Origin: Morella rubra
Taxonomy: Eukaryota > Streptophyta > Magnoliopsida > Fagales > Myricaceae
DNA: 64,000 nucleotides
Direction: 5' to 3'
Assembly: GCA_003952965.2 (NCBI GenBank)
Contig: RXIC02000078.1
Span: 124,001 to 188,000 of the forward strand
Made by a program: the position numbers and the translations under genes
Notes under the pieces: model-generated
The model's database searches: none
What the model was told of the DNA's origin: nothing
What the model saw: the letters and a program-made list of their open reading frames with translations, nothing else
Shown here: piece by piece, positions 1 through 14,829 of the stretch
Numbering within the stretch: position 1 is the stretch's first letter
Layout: every line of letters begins with the position of its first letter

Positions 1-670
1 TGCTATACGGTTAATATCGATGAATTCTAAACTGGAATATAAACCAAAGTTTAAGTCCTCATCCTGTATTCACAAGAAGAAACTGACGAAGTCATAGCCT
101 TAAAACAACTTTAATATTCCGAACATTTTAATGGGGTCCCTTTGATATTTCGATCAGCTCCTCTCTATAGGAGTGGAGTGCCACTTAAGCAGAGACTCTT
201 TTTTTTTTTTGCTAAGTCACTTAAGCAGAGACTCAGTTGTTAAAACTAATGGGTCAGGTTCCTCGTTTTTCTCTTTGGTCAGATCTGGACTGCCACAATA
301 TGGACCTACTTTTGTTGCTTGGGACAGGGATGTTGTCCCCAGCCCCAGGTCCTAGTATTTGGGTGATGTACCAAGCCCCACCGGCCGGCAATACTCTGTG
401 CTCTCCTATATATGGGATCGATGATCGATCCCTTATCGTTTCACATATTTGCAATACATACGGTATATATTTTTCCGTCAAAATTTGGTTAGACGTATGG
501 AATTATCCTTTAAGAAGAATTTTGTTGGCAACATACCAAACATCATTATTGGTCGGACATCGACATCATTAATAAAAATCTTATCGACAACATACTCATC
601 ATCATTAGTTAGAAAGTTTAGTGAAATTCCGAACTATATAACTCAAATTGACTCTGGTTAAGGAAAGCTC
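1..670. other. Gene-free stretch downstream of the DUF26 gene
   Basis: No kinase, transmembrane or other exon was recognised on either strand, although this is where the later exons of a receptor kinase would lie if the minus-strand DUF26 gene at 671 continued. A 19-bp near-perfect palindrome sits at 414-432. The rest is low-complexity, partly T-rich DNA. Confidence 0.5.
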
Positions 671-1468
671 TTAATTAATTATGTCGTTACCTTTGGAAGT
701 TGAGTAGGTTAATTGCAAACTTGAGGTGTCGTTGTAGAATCTGTACATCTCAAACCTCATATTACAGTTCCTGCTCAGTATTATTCCCCCTTGCCGAGAA
801 AAGCAGCAACCAAAGAGATCCCCCAAGGCTGACTGCAAACAATTTTGACAGGAACTTCGGGGGATGTCCCAAGTACATTGTACAAGACCATAAATGTTTT
901 TCTTCCTTGCAAATTGAACTTCCCCAGTGGCAAACATACGTTTAGAGGGATCAAACGCAGCCTCATTTGTGATGTTATCCATCAAGAACGTTAAAGCTTG
1001 ATCAAGCTGAACCGGATTTGATATATTATTCTCCAGATTATTCCACGCCGGATACTTTCCAGTATAAACCATCAAGGAAAAGAACATCTGGAAGGAGTAA
1101 TGAACCTGACAAAATTCAAGCCAGATTATTGCATCTTCACTCTGACACTGCTTCAAGATTTCCTGGCTTGCTTTCTCTACACAACTCAGGCAAACTGTCG
1201 AGTTGACATCCCCCCTGCAAAGCGCTTGTCCGTATACTCTGTTTGGGTCCTCTCCAGCAGAGGTATTGTAGAAACCTTTCCCCGAAGTATTAGAAGGCAA
1301 AGACTCGAGAAGAAGCTTGAGGTTGTTTTCGAATGGGCTGTTGCGTGTGTAATTGAATTCTGGGTTACAGGACGTAAAGAGAGGATCGTCCCCATTAACA
1401 GGGCTAGGGAGCAATATTACGAGTGGAATAATTAAGAAAAGGAGAGCTGGAAGTACACCTTTATGCAT
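671..1468 (-). CDS. Cysteine-rich repeat secretory protein (two DUF26/Gnk2 domains), or a CRK lacking its kinase
   Basis: Single-exon frame of 265 residues. A hydrophobic signal peptide (about residues 1-27) is followed by two Gnk2-type domains. The spaced cysteines typical of DUF26 are visible: CLSC...C in the first domain and CQNC...CC plus a late C in the second. Several N-glycosylation sequons are present. The start is the ATG at 1468; the frame extends upstream only to non-ATG codons. Length and lack of a kinase fit the plant CRRSP family, which is apoplastic and related to ginkbilobin. However, 14 residues after the final 'FY' there is an AAAG|GTAACG site (exon end 691) in phase 1, the same phase as the exon-1 donor of the nearby receptor kinase. 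It could therefore be a receptor-kinase first exon now read through to a stop, with the kinase lost or beyond the window edge. Confidence 0.85.
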   Translation of the reverse strand: MHKGVLPALLFLIIPLVILLPSPVNGDDPLFTSCNPEFNYTRNSPFENNLKLLLESLPSNTSGKGFYNTSAGEDPNRVYGQALCRGDVNSTVCLSCVEKASQEILKQCQSEDAIIWLEFCQVHYSFQMFFSLMVYTGKYPAWNNLENNISNPVQLDQALTFLMDNITNEAAFDPSKRMFATGEVQFARKKNIYGLVQCTWDIPRSSCQNCLQSALGDLFGCCFSRQGGIILSRNCNMRFEMYRFYNDTSSLQLTYSTSKGNDIIN

Positions 1469-2239
1469 CTTCCAAGTACGGCAGCACACAGGTTGACAAC
1501 TGTAGCTTAATGGTGGTCGAGACTCGAGATGGAAAGGTACATAACCTGGTTTCTGAATTCTGAATAAGCAGAAAGGAGTCCAAATGCTTCCTGGTGATCC
1601 ACTCAGTCTTTACAAAATGATTCAGCCAAAAACTCGTGCAACATTAACTATTAATTGCACAGAAACTTCCGACCTTATTAAGCTGCATGGACAGTGACCG
1701 AATTTAGGACCTCTCTTTGGGAGGGAACCATTGGACATTGCACCGAAACTTCTAGCTCAAGGTATATACTCACTGCAAACTCCTCCGGATATTGATCTGA
1801 GGAAAATTTTACCGAGTCTTTTGGTTGACAAAATTTAAGCCGCTAGGCAGTTTCTATCTCTATATTATATTTTATTCTTTGTGGAATAATCTTTTTTTTT
1901 TTCCCTACACCTTTGTGGAATAGTCAATGGCGTTCATCGATAGAGATGATACCATTAAACAACTAACACTGCTTAAAATATTTTTAATTATTGTTCTTCT
2001 AATTAATAAGCTAAAATGGAACCTAGAACTGTTCTTTGTGGCCCTATTTGAAATTCAACTTTGGATTCCATCCCTTGAGAATTTATAATTCATAGTTGAT
2101 ATTTTCTAACGCCTTGATAAACAATTGGCTCATTTGTTTAAGGAGAGTTGAATCCCATGATCGAGCTTAAGATTTGACCATGTTACTTTGAAGATACCTC
2201 GAGCAGTTCCATGAAAAGGTTTCGAAGAAAAAGTTATAA

Positions 2240-2613
2240 TTAGTCCTGTATCTATAAGAAAAAATCAATTTTGTATCCGATATTATCAAAAAGGCAATTT
2301 GAGATCAAATGGAAAAGTAAGCAAAATGATCGAAATGTCATTTTAAGATAAAATTTTTTTTTTTAAAAAAAAATTAGGAAATTATTAAAATTATAAAAAT
2401 AAATAGATTATTGAAATAGTATTTCAATAATTTTATTTAAAAATATTACTTTTTTTAAAATATTACTTTTTATTTTTAATAATTTTTTTAATTTTTTTTA
2501 ATAATTTTATCTTAGAGTGATATTTTGGACATTTTACGTGATATTTCAAATTTCTTAAAAGTGAGTACGAAATTAATTTTATTTTATAAATACGGGTTAA
2601 CTGACTTTTTTCT
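2240..2613. mobile_element. MITE-like inverted-repeat element
   Basis: Two arms of roughly 110 bp are imperfect reverse complements. The left arm runs from the 'tagtcctgta' area through 'taagataaaatt'; the right arm runs from 'ttttatcttaga' to 'gggttaactgac'. They meet around an AT-only core. There is no coding capacity. Such hairpins are typical of non-autonomous DNA transposons. I could not fix the target duplication. Confidence 0.55.
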
Positions 2614-3829
2614 AAAGGTTTGCGAACTGCCTTTAGCTCCGAAGAATGTGAACACGTAGATTAAAAATTGGAAACATGCATGGTATCACATGGAGGTCCA
2701 ACAAATATTCTCGGATAAAGACCAGACAATTTATTTCTTAATTACCGCGCACAAGTATCATTCAGATAAATAATAATTCCCTTGTACTATATATATATAT
2801 ATATTATGGATATCCGGTCGGCTGACAAGTTACCCATCGGAATATGGCCCATGTTGATTGATAAAACAATCTCTCGATCGAGACTGCTGACTGGATTCTT
2901 GTCTCTACCCTTCCAATATCTGAAACTTCTCATGGAATATCGATCGGTCACCATTTCGGTCAGTTTCAATTGATGAAAGTCATGGGTATGATATACTTTT
3001 GCGTAGATATTATCCGAAATACAAGAGCTGTCATCTTTATTAAACTGATGGGCAGCTATCCTAACTAAATTATAAATGTTTGAACCCGGGTTACTCAACC
3101 ATGCATCCATGGTTATACGTATATATATATACCTAGCTAAGTTTCGTTCTTGTTTTTTTCACTATTGTTCCATTATTCTCTAATATAATTATCATATAAG
3201 TAGAATACTGATCCTTCATTCAGGTTTATATTCTGAGTTATATATGCCCTTGATAGTTAAGTAATTTAGTCGTCTCTTATATTAAAGAATATAGATAATA
3301 TCTCATGTGCTCCCTATGATATATATACGACTTTCACAAATCACTCCTTGTACAGTTTTTTTTTTTTTGAAAAAAAAAGAGAAGTCTATGTACTTATATT
3401 TCTTCAACATCGGGTATTCCAAAATGGAATGATATAATTTGTCAAAAATGGATTTTTATAGTGCATGGAGTGTTTTGTCAAAATGGTATAGTACCACAAG
3501 GAACACATAATTAATTAAGGTAAAATAATATCAAATAAATTCAAATAGCTCTAAGTTTTCTTTAGATTTTTTACTAGGAATATTTTATTCAACTTGTAAT
3601 TTCATCTAATATACTAGCAGAATTTAAAGAGATGATTCGCAATAGAAACTTAGGTATAAGGCTCAAATTCTAACTAGTTATGACCTAATGAGTATTTTAG
3701 TACTCGAATATATAATATGGTGATTTAGGATCGATGATACATATACCGCATAACTTATCCATAAGTTTTTAACTTCTTTTTCCATTAATGCTTCCATGTG
3801 CGATTTCTAAAATCAGGTCGCTCCTATGC

Positions 3830-4005
3830 TGATTTTTTTTTTGGTAATTAAGCAAGCAAATATCAACATTAAAAGCTACAGAGTAGAATCCAAAATACAA
3901 AATATAAATGCTAGATACAACGGAGATGACTGGAAGTCCTCTGCAATTCCCTCTTTGAATTGTACGGTGTAATTCAGAGAAAGATAGACACAAGAGATAG
4001 TCTTT
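3830..4005 (-). mobile_element. Short LINE-like 3' tail with poly(A)
   Basis: On the minus strand a short open stretch ends in an A-run (T-run on plus at about 3832-3841). The final residues, of the form FNVDICLLNYQKK, resemble the last residues of plant LINE ORF2 proteins just before the poly(A). Too short for secure classification; a second, clearer tail lies at 4228. Confidence 0.4.
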
Positions 4006-4227
4006 ATTGCAGGATCTATAATATCTGAAATTTTAGATGGACAATATTAAATGTGTAGGATACACTTCTACTTTCTATCTCTCTCTGAATTCGAATAAGA
4101 AATTATAAGTATCCTGATTCATTCTGGACAATTTCCAAAATGAGGGCTTGTATGATATTAGCGGTGTCCCTTCATGGCCACCTTTTTCACCAGCTCGTGC
4201 TTCACATGGTTGGCACTACCAGATATC

Positions 4228-4600
4228 TTTTTTTATTTGCTATATAAACAAACCAACAGCAATAACCCAAAAAGGCCGAATACAAATCACTGGAAATAAT
4301 ATCACAAGGAAAACAACTAGCTAATAGGAATATTTTCACAAAAATCCTCCGATGCTGCCCAGGCCGCAACATTGTGGGCCAACATATTGGGTGTCCGGCA
4401 AACGTGAGAAAGTCTCCAGGAACGGTCCCTCAGCAAAGCTTTAATGCAGTCTGAAAATTCTCACATTTAGGAATATCGCATAGATTGGATGAGTGAACTT
4501 ATATGCCAGTCAACCTCCAAAGATTGGTGTTTGAGAGCCCATGCTATCGGGAGTGAGTATCAGGCCTCCAGAATTAAATTTTTCATGTTAATTAGCCTCC
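4228..4600 (-). mobile_element. LINE 3' remnant with RNase H-like (RVT_3) end
   Basis: On the minus strand the segment near 4300-4460 reads as a run ending ...SHVCRTPNMLAHNVAAWAAS, followed by a stop. This is the characteristic end of the plant LINE RNase H-like domain (conserved H-x-x-R...N-x-x-A-H-x-x-A-x-W-A). An A-rich tail follows (T-run on plus at 4228-4234). The frame breaks further upstream, so this is a decayed, 5'-truncated copy. Confidence 0.7.
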
Positions 4601-5132
4601 TTGATTCCTTTAATTAGTGCAAGCCATGCTACTGATATTTTCAATTACTTGTTGCTTCAGATATTCTATTGTTTGACATATAAATTTTTCCAGAATTACA
4701 AAAAGAAAGTACTCAAATATAAATTTAGTAATAAAGTAAAAATTAATTAGGTGAATCTAACATTGACAATTGAAAACGGGCGCATACAGAATTCAACGCC
4801 ACTATTGCTTTATTCACAATATAGTACAAGTATTACGTGTTTGAAACATATTACATGTAGATTTTTTTTTTCCTAAAACCAGCGTCCGAAGTAGCTTACT
4901 TGCACCTCGACTAATTTTAAAATTTGTACAGTCTTCTATCACGCAAATTGGATAATTATCAAACTAGAAGTCCTGTAAGTGATCCTAAAAGATTAATACC
5001 ACTATAAAATTTTGAACTTAAGACGTTAGAGGAATCATATTACTAAAGTTAAAACCTTAACCACTGTACCAAACATCAGGATTTATTACATGCAGAAAGT
5101 TACGAGCACAAACTTCTATTACTTGAGTTCCA

Positions 5133-7885
<2,753 letters not shown>

Positions 7886-8533
7886 TCTTCTACTTTCCGA
7901 GTCCGGGTAGTAGCTACAATAATGGCAAAATCTCTTTATGGAGGAGCTGGAGGAGCTCCCTTTTGTTTTAAACCTTCGCCATAAGCACAAAATCCAGTCT
8001 TGACTCTCTGGGTAAAGGAATTAACAGGTAATTGCCTCGGAACGTTCTTGGGCGAAAATTCAGACAACAAATTATTCCAAAGTGGGGGCTTGGGCCATTG
8101 TATTTTACCTTATTCTGCGGTATTGTTCTTTGAATAAGTATTCCTTGGTATTGTTATATTGTAACTTCTTTGATGTTGATATCTCATCATCCTTGAACGC
8201 AAATTCAGAATATTAGCTCTACAGATTCTGAAACAAATTTAAATCCTCGATTTGTGCAGAACATTTGATTCCTACAACGTCAATCTGTCACTGAAAGAAA
8301 TGTTGCCAAAGATATGGGGCAATCACTTTATTTGAGGATTCTCAGTAATTGTAGCTTCTACGTTTGAATTTCTTCCCTGTACAGACACATCTATAGAAAG
8401 CAATACAGACCAACTCACACGGTGTGGTAAAATTTACAACAATTCCATGGTTTTGTTTTGTTTTTTGTTTTTTTTCAGAAGACAGCAACGATAGTCAAGG
8501 GAAGTTTGTCCTTGAGCAGTTCGAAACAAACAA

Positions 8534-8746
8534 GTTCTTTCTGGGATAGCTGGTTTAAGAAAATCTTTAGCCATACAAACATGAGAGTGGCTGAGGCTTA
8601 AGTTTCGACTTTCGAGGAAAGTGTTTGGCAAATTTCGATTTGAGCATAGTTCTGAAACAGTTCTTTCTGGGATAGCTGGGTCTAGCCATACAAACATGCT
8701 GAGGCTTAAGTTTCGAAGGAAAGTGTTTGGCACATTTCGATTTGAC
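8534..8746. repeat. Degenerate direct repeat, two copies
   Basis: Copy 1 (8534-8645) and copy 2 (8660-8746) share 'gttctttctgggatagctgg', then 'agccatacaaacatg', 'gctgaggcttaagtttcga', 'ggaaagtgtttggca' and 'atttcgatttga' in the same order, with small deletions in copy 2. No function is visible. Confidence 0.85.
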
Positions 8747-9393
8747 AAATTAACTAATTAAGCCGCCATAGGTAGTCTGACTGCTTGCTTGAAAGATGCT
8801 TCACAACTCAATGCTTAACTACTTCGTGACATTCAACCAATGGCCCACAGAGTGACAGAAGACTACAAAGACTTAGAAAAAAGAAAAAAAAAGACAGAAG
8901 ACTACAAAGCTAACAAGTTTTAGACCTCCATTTATTAATTAATGGCCAATAGGTTCGCAGTTCGCTGCTTAACCTTGATTACCAAAATAATCGCGCGCAC
9001 AGATTCCACAGAGAAGCATAGCTGCATGTGTGTAATATTTTACTTGTTTCTATCTTCCTTTCCCCGTTCAAGACTCCAATGTGAACTACCCAGAAATCGC
9101 AACAAATAGTCTACTTGAGTTGAAGACTTATCCCCTAAAACCATGAATTTTCCACTCTTTTGTTTTTAACTAATAGTCTACCCAGAAAATCTGGTTGCTT
9201 ATTCAACTTCTTTCTTCCCTAGCTAGCTTCCTTTCACGCCAACCACTCTTTTATTTTTCTTTTTCTTTTAATAAGCAACCAGTCGCTTTTTGTTTTTTAG
9301 TGATCCAACAATCTATTATTTTAAAGTCGACGACTCTTCACATGTAAACCATATTGGCAAAAATATCCCCTCAAATTTCATTAAAAACGGGTA

Positions 9394-9435
9394 CTTACAT
9401 GTCAAGTCATGACTGACGTACACTTGACATGTAAG
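9394..9435. repeat. Perfect 14-bp inverted repeat with 14-nt loop
   Basis: 'cttacatgtcaagt' at 9394-9407 is repeated exactly in reverse complement at 9422-9435, about 395 bp upstream of the lpxD start. It could form a hairpin or a dyad binding site. Function unknown. Confidence 0.8.
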
Positions 9436-9828
9436 TCCGGAAGGATTGTAAAAGGTTTTGTTCTTGGGCCTTTGATTCCAGATAAAAAAGTAACCAGATC
9501 AATAAGATAGAAAAGCTAATAGAGTCCATGGACATAGCAAGCAGGCCGGCCTAAGCTTCACTACCCAGAGTATGCACGAGCCCATCTAATAGCTTATAAC
9601 TTATTTGGGTTTGACGGTCTGGATGCACGTGCGCCATTGCTGTCTAATATAATAGATTATTATTCTGGAGACCACAAAATATTGGAAATATCCCCGTTGG
9701 CCGATACCCCCACGCAAGCTTCAGCTTCAGTAGCAGACAGCAGAGGCGCTTTCACTCCCATTTCTCGAATAGAAAACTGCTCTGCTCCTCTGAGCCTAAC
9801 ATAACAGCCATTCTTCGGTCTTTATGCT

Positions 9829-12800
9829 ATGGCACATGCTCTTCGAAAATTGGTTTACTTGGGGTCTTCCGCTTCAGTTTCTTACGTTTTGTACAATAAG
9901 CACAAGGCCTCTATACAAGGCCTTCGTGCATTTTCTCCATGGGGGACTAGTAGTCGTTGTAATTACTCCGTGGGCGCTGACCAAACCGGGTCTACTCCCT
10001 CTGAAATGTCCGGTGCGTCTTATTGACTGATGATGGTTGCAATTGTGTGCGGTAGTCCTGTTTGTGAAAATGTCTGTGAGACCCAGTTACCGAACAGTAT
10101 CTGAGATGCAATTCCACGTTCTGTATTGGTGATACGCGTTTGATTGATGGAACTTATTACTGAGAAAATAAAGGTGAAGGTTGGTAAAAACATAAACTTA
10201 GGAATTATCGGCAAACATTGAACACGGCGTCGAATATTGCTGAGTACATAGTTCTAATCGGCCCGCGTTAAAATTATACTAGATGCTAGGTGCCACACAC
10301 TGTTTTGTTAGAAACTTTTTGCCGGTATATGCAAATGTATTGCATGATACAGAAAACAGATGAGTAGAAAAAAAAAAGATATAGTAAACAGATATTGAGA
10401 CTTCGATGCGTTTTCACCATGATTTATGAAGCAGATCTGCCCTTGTGAATTTCAGTTGGTGGTTAACTGCACATTTCCAATTTTACATGTCTTTCAGGGA
10501 TTGTTATTTTTTATAATATAAACTGTTGAAGTCCAAATAGTTTTGCTGTAGTCATACGTTAACTGGAATTTTGTTAACATGCCTTGAATTTCAAGATTAG
10601 AGGATGGAGCTGGACTAAGCCACCTAGAATTTCAGAGATGGCACAATGGAGGTGGGACTTTCCACAAGTCAGCTTGCATTGATCCAACAGCACTGATAGA
10701 GATGGGTGCCGTTGTTCATCCAAACTCTGTTGTAGGTCCATATGTTTGCATTGGATCAGGAACGGTTATTGGACCTTCTGTCAAAATTGGCCAATTGACA
10801 AAAATAGGGTGAAATGTTTCTTCTTTATGCAGCCATAGCAATTTTTGGAACTATGTTGAATGTTATTATCCGACGTAATGTTTTTTAGCTTTTTAAGATC
10901 TTGTGCTAACCATCTCTGCTCATTCCTGTATGTCCTTCCGGTGAATCTTGCAATAATACATTCATTTAGAAGAAAATTACGCCTCTAGCGTTGTGTCTTA
11001 CACGTTGTACTCAATTAAGTGGATTTTATTTGTTGATTGAATATGAGTTCGGCAAAAGCTCCCTCCCTTTTGAAGATATCATGAATAGTTCTTCTAGGTG
11101 ACTGCCTTTTTCGAGAAAATATAGAATAGCATTTACATTTTCATATGTCTGATTCTGCATATTATGCTCTGGAAATATTGGGCAACAGCTTCTTCTTTTT
11201 TTTTCTTTTTCCTTTAACTTGGTTTTGTTTTGTTTTTTTTCCTTTTGAGGATAAAATAATGGAGAATATATCTGGAATTGGTCTTACACATGTACAAATT
11301 GCAGACCAAGGACTTCTTTTTCTTCTCTGCTTGTACCTCTTCGCTTGCTTAACTTATTGCTGAGTAAGCTTTGAATTGGGAATGAGAATGGTAAGTTTTA
11401 AAAATGTAGACTGGTATCTTATGGATAAAGTTTCGTATTAACAATCTTGAGCCCGGTCATTGATGTTGCTGCACTGTTTGGACGTCTGCATGTATGAATG
11501 CAAGAGGATATGAATTGATTTGAGCATAGAATGTAAACACAAATATACAAGTCAATTATCGAATCAGTGTCCTTAAGTACATTTATACTGCTATTGTTTT
11601 GACAAAACTAACATATTTTTCCAGGTATAATGTTGCACTGAGTAGTTGCACTATAGGTGATTCATGTGTAATCCACAATGGAGTTTGCATTGGTCAAGAT
11701 GGTAAGGCTTGATAACTATCAGCTCGGTTCATTAATTGCAATTGATGAGAGTTTAAGAAAGCATCATATGATTGCATTACTAGGATCTGATCACAACGGA
11801 TAGCGTGAATCTCAATTCATTCGGGGATAAGTATCACATTTTCATCTTTTTTTTTTCTTTTATTAACTGATACGGAACTTGTGCACTTGCATACTATATA
11901 TACTGATATCCATAGCTAATTACTTATAATAGAAACTAAGATTTTTGTCCTCCACATTCCCCTTCCATTATATAGGTGTTCTTTAATTTGGTAATCTAAT
12001 ACTCTTTCTTGCCAGAAATCTAGCTTTTGGTATATATCCATTGTCTTCTGACATTAGGTGACATGTGTTTTATGTGCAGGATTTGGGTTTTTTGTGGATG
12101 AGAATGGGAACATTTTGAAGAAGCCCCAAGTTGGTGATATTATAGTTTTTGACTGAAGTCAACGTCATGTCATCTTTTCTTGGCTTGATTGTTATGCTTT
12201 GGATTGGCAATAAAGCACTCACTTTTATATATTTTTTATTTTTCCCTGCAGTTGCTGAATGCTAGGATAGGGAACCATGTGGAGATTGGTGCAAATACAT
12301 GCATTGACAGGGGGAGGTGAGAAATGTCAAGGTTCTTTTAGTAGCTTTTTTGTAATTATGTGCTTCCTGAATTGATTTGCTCTTGAAGCTTTCAAAGCTG
12401 GAGTATTAATTAAACCACCAATTTGTTTATGCAGTTGGAGAGATACAGTCGTAGGGGATCATTCAAAGATAGATAATTTAGTTCAGGTTGGTTTTTGTTT
12501 TCTTGCTTGGTAGTCAACTTCTTCTGGAATCTTTAAGTGCCAGAATGTTGGCTGTGCAGATCGGTCATAATGTAGTTATGGGGAGAAGTTGCATGCTCTG
12601 CGGACAAGTTGGGATTGCTGGTTCAGTGACGTATGTTACCTCTGATGAATGTCTGTTTGAATTCTTCGTATCGTAGAATCTGACTTTATCCAGCTTTCCC
12701 TTTTAAAGTACCAGATGAGCTAATTGCTGAGAGTTACAACTTTCCCTTTTATGTTCTGTACAGGATAGGAGACTATGTAACATTCGGGGGAAGGGTAGCA

Positions 12801-14116
12801 GTTCGGGACCATGTTTCAATTGTATCAAAGGTATTAACTCGTTAATAATAAGAGCTGTTCAGTTGTAGCATAATTTAGCCGTGTCTTGTCAAAGAGCTTT
12901 ATAGACCATAACAGGAATCGTTTCACTCCTCCCTTTACTGGAAACCCCAACAACCTTCTGTTTGCCTTCAAATTCCTTATTTCATGTTAGATCTGTCAGT
13001 TCAAAATAAATGATGGTAGAAGCCTCTGCAATCAGTTTTATTTCTTCATTGACCCCAGAATTTTTGTTTTTCATTTTCCTCTATGTTTCTTTAGTATGTC
13101 CCTGTCCTGCAAGCCAACCTAAAGCCCAAAACACTTATTCTGGAAAACATGGTTGAAAGCAATGGTAATTTGGCTCTTTTTTTTCTTGTTTAGGTGGATT
13201 TCCATCATTCATATGCATGATGACAGTGGGCAATGTGTAGGAAAGGATAGGGGAAGAAAGTTGATGCTGGCATCTTGAAAAAAATATAAAAAAGAGAGCA
13301 CCCTGTTGAAATCCTAGATGGCAAGGTCAACAAAAATGCGAGACTTATTCTAACTGCTATGATTAATAGCCTGGCCTATGAAATTGACATACAACCAATA
13401 TACATGCTACAACAACGAACTGAAATAATAGGTCTAAGATCCCAGCACCCTGTATTCACCCGATTTTCTGTATGCAGAACTGTTTACAAATCTCAAATGA
13501 ACTTGACTTCCTCTGCATATTAGATGAAAGTTTGAAGTTATTGTACAACTTTCATTTTATTTATTCATTCAATTATTTATTACTAATTCATGTTAAAGAA
13601 TGGTTCTGATCAGGCTTCAGAAGTACTAGCAGCCTCATAGTTGTAGTCTAACTACTTGCTCTTTTCTCTTCACAGGTCTGAAGTGGGTTGATATAACCAT
13701 GAAATATTCATCTTATGCCTGCATACTTAAATTTGTCTACATGCTCTTACCATTTGTTCGTGTAGATCCATATGCCCTAAATCATATGTCTATAGCAGGT
13801 CAGACTTGCTGCTACTAGCTGTGTCACGAAGGATATCAAAGAACCTGGAGATTACGGCGGCTTCCCTGCTGTAAGGATTTCATTGCGATGTTATTTACCC
13901 TGTTTCTCATTAACGTGTTTTGGGGAACGGATGTTGGGACACATCAGCCAAGGTTGCATCAGCCAAACCTGTCGGTGTTGGCTGATTATGGAAATTTGCA
14001 CACAATAATATGGATATTTTGTTAAGTTCCGTTGGTTGCTTGTGCAGGTTCCAGTTCATGAGTGGCGAAGACAAGTTGCTACTCAACTTCGGACCATGCA
14101 GAAGAAGTCTCACTAA
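9829..14116 (+). CDS. lpxD: UDP-3-O-acylglucosamine N-acyltransferase (LpxD), mitochondrial
   Basis: Ten coding exons: 9829-10012, 10601-10808, 11625-11701, 12080-12129, 12252-12316, 12435-12486, 12560-12630, 12764-12830, 13799-13870, 14048-14116. They give 304 residues, the length I know for plant LpxD. The first 40 or so residues are Arg/Ser-rich and lack acids, as in a mitochondrial presequence. From about residue 85 onward come left-handed beta-helix hexapeptide repeats (for example [18 protein letters not shown]), then the LpxD signature DRGSWRDT and QIGHNV, whose His215 matches the catalytic His of bacterial LpxD. The enzyme adds the second acyl chain in lipid A-type synthesis; plants keep this pathway in mitochondria. 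An overlapping out-of-frame ATG lies at 9824 (ATGCTATGG). The exon 4 donor GTTGGT is weak but is the only in-frame choice found. Exons 6-10 are copied at 23.6-25.4 kb. Confidence 0.93.
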
Positions 14117-14829
14117 GATTTTTATGATAATTTATGATATGCGGTTCTGGGTTCAGTCCTAGAACTGACGGAAGGAGGCAAATGATGAACCAGCGTCTTG
14201 TAGAGTGCTTCCACAACTTGCATAGCAGTAGAGCACTTGTGGTCTGGTAGATGTGGAGGCGTCATTTCTTCTGCAGTATCCAGTTTGCTTGGGTTTTCAA
14301 CATAGATCAGCGTATTAAGCATGGTACTCTGTACTCTTGTACACTTTCTGGTGAGCTTTTCGGAGATGCCATCACTGTTAGACAGACCACTCATAATCCC
14401 TGGAAACCACACGTAATTAGGGTGACATTGAAATTTTTTCACAACTCTCCACAAGGCGATCCTTTTGGTCCCATCTGGTTCCAACAAAACCTGAAACCAT
14501 AAGGTGTGATTTGCTAGACCCCAAGTGATTCCAGGGGGAAGTTTATGCTCTGACCAAGATCTTCAAGGAATATAACCAGTCACTTTTCCAAGAGAAAAAT
14601 ATATATTAATAATTACACCCAGCATCAACCAGATTTGGTCAAAACGGCACCATCAATTATGATTTAGCTAAAATCATCGAGGCCAACTTTTCTGTCCTGA
14701 AAATTCCTTACTAAGCATGCAACTACAGAATACAAGCCATTAACTTGTACATAGGCATAAGCCCAAAACGCCTTCCCTCTCACTAATTATATAAAAAGAT
14801 CTTCTGTTATAATTCCTAACCCTGCTGGG
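14117..14829. other. Convergent intergenic region between lpxD and the broken LEA_2 copy
   Basis: This is the 3' flank of lpxD and of the broken LEA_2 gene. A minus-strand open stretch of about 120 codons (14122-14487) is interrupted by the 163-bp length difference in the right copy and resembles no family I know, so it is not called as a gene. Confidence 0.5.

Larger units (their letters stand above)
1469..5132. other. AT-rich intergenic DNA with a MITE and LINE tails
   Basis: No gene recognised. It holds an inverted-repeat element at 2240-2613, LINE 3' tails at about 3830-4000 and 4228-4600, and AT dinucleotide runs near 2790 and 3118. The remainder shows nothing recognisable. Confidence 0.5.
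7886..9828. promoter_or_regulatory. Shared intergenic region between divergent CRK and lpxD
   Basis: About 1.9 kb separates the minus-strand CRK start from the plus-strand lpxD start, so both promoters must lie here. No TATA box could be assigned with confidence. It contains the degenerate direct repeat at 8534-8746 and a perfect 14-bp inverted repeat at 9394-9435. Confidence 0.5.

Noticed and set aside
414..432. Palindrome as a possible regulatory site
   Set aside because: Single short near-palindrome made of GATC-type words; no context supports a function.
14122..14487. Open stretch of about 120 codons on the minus strand after lpxD
   Set aside because: Split by the 163-bp difference in the other duplicate, no family resemblance, and it lies in 3' flanking DNA.
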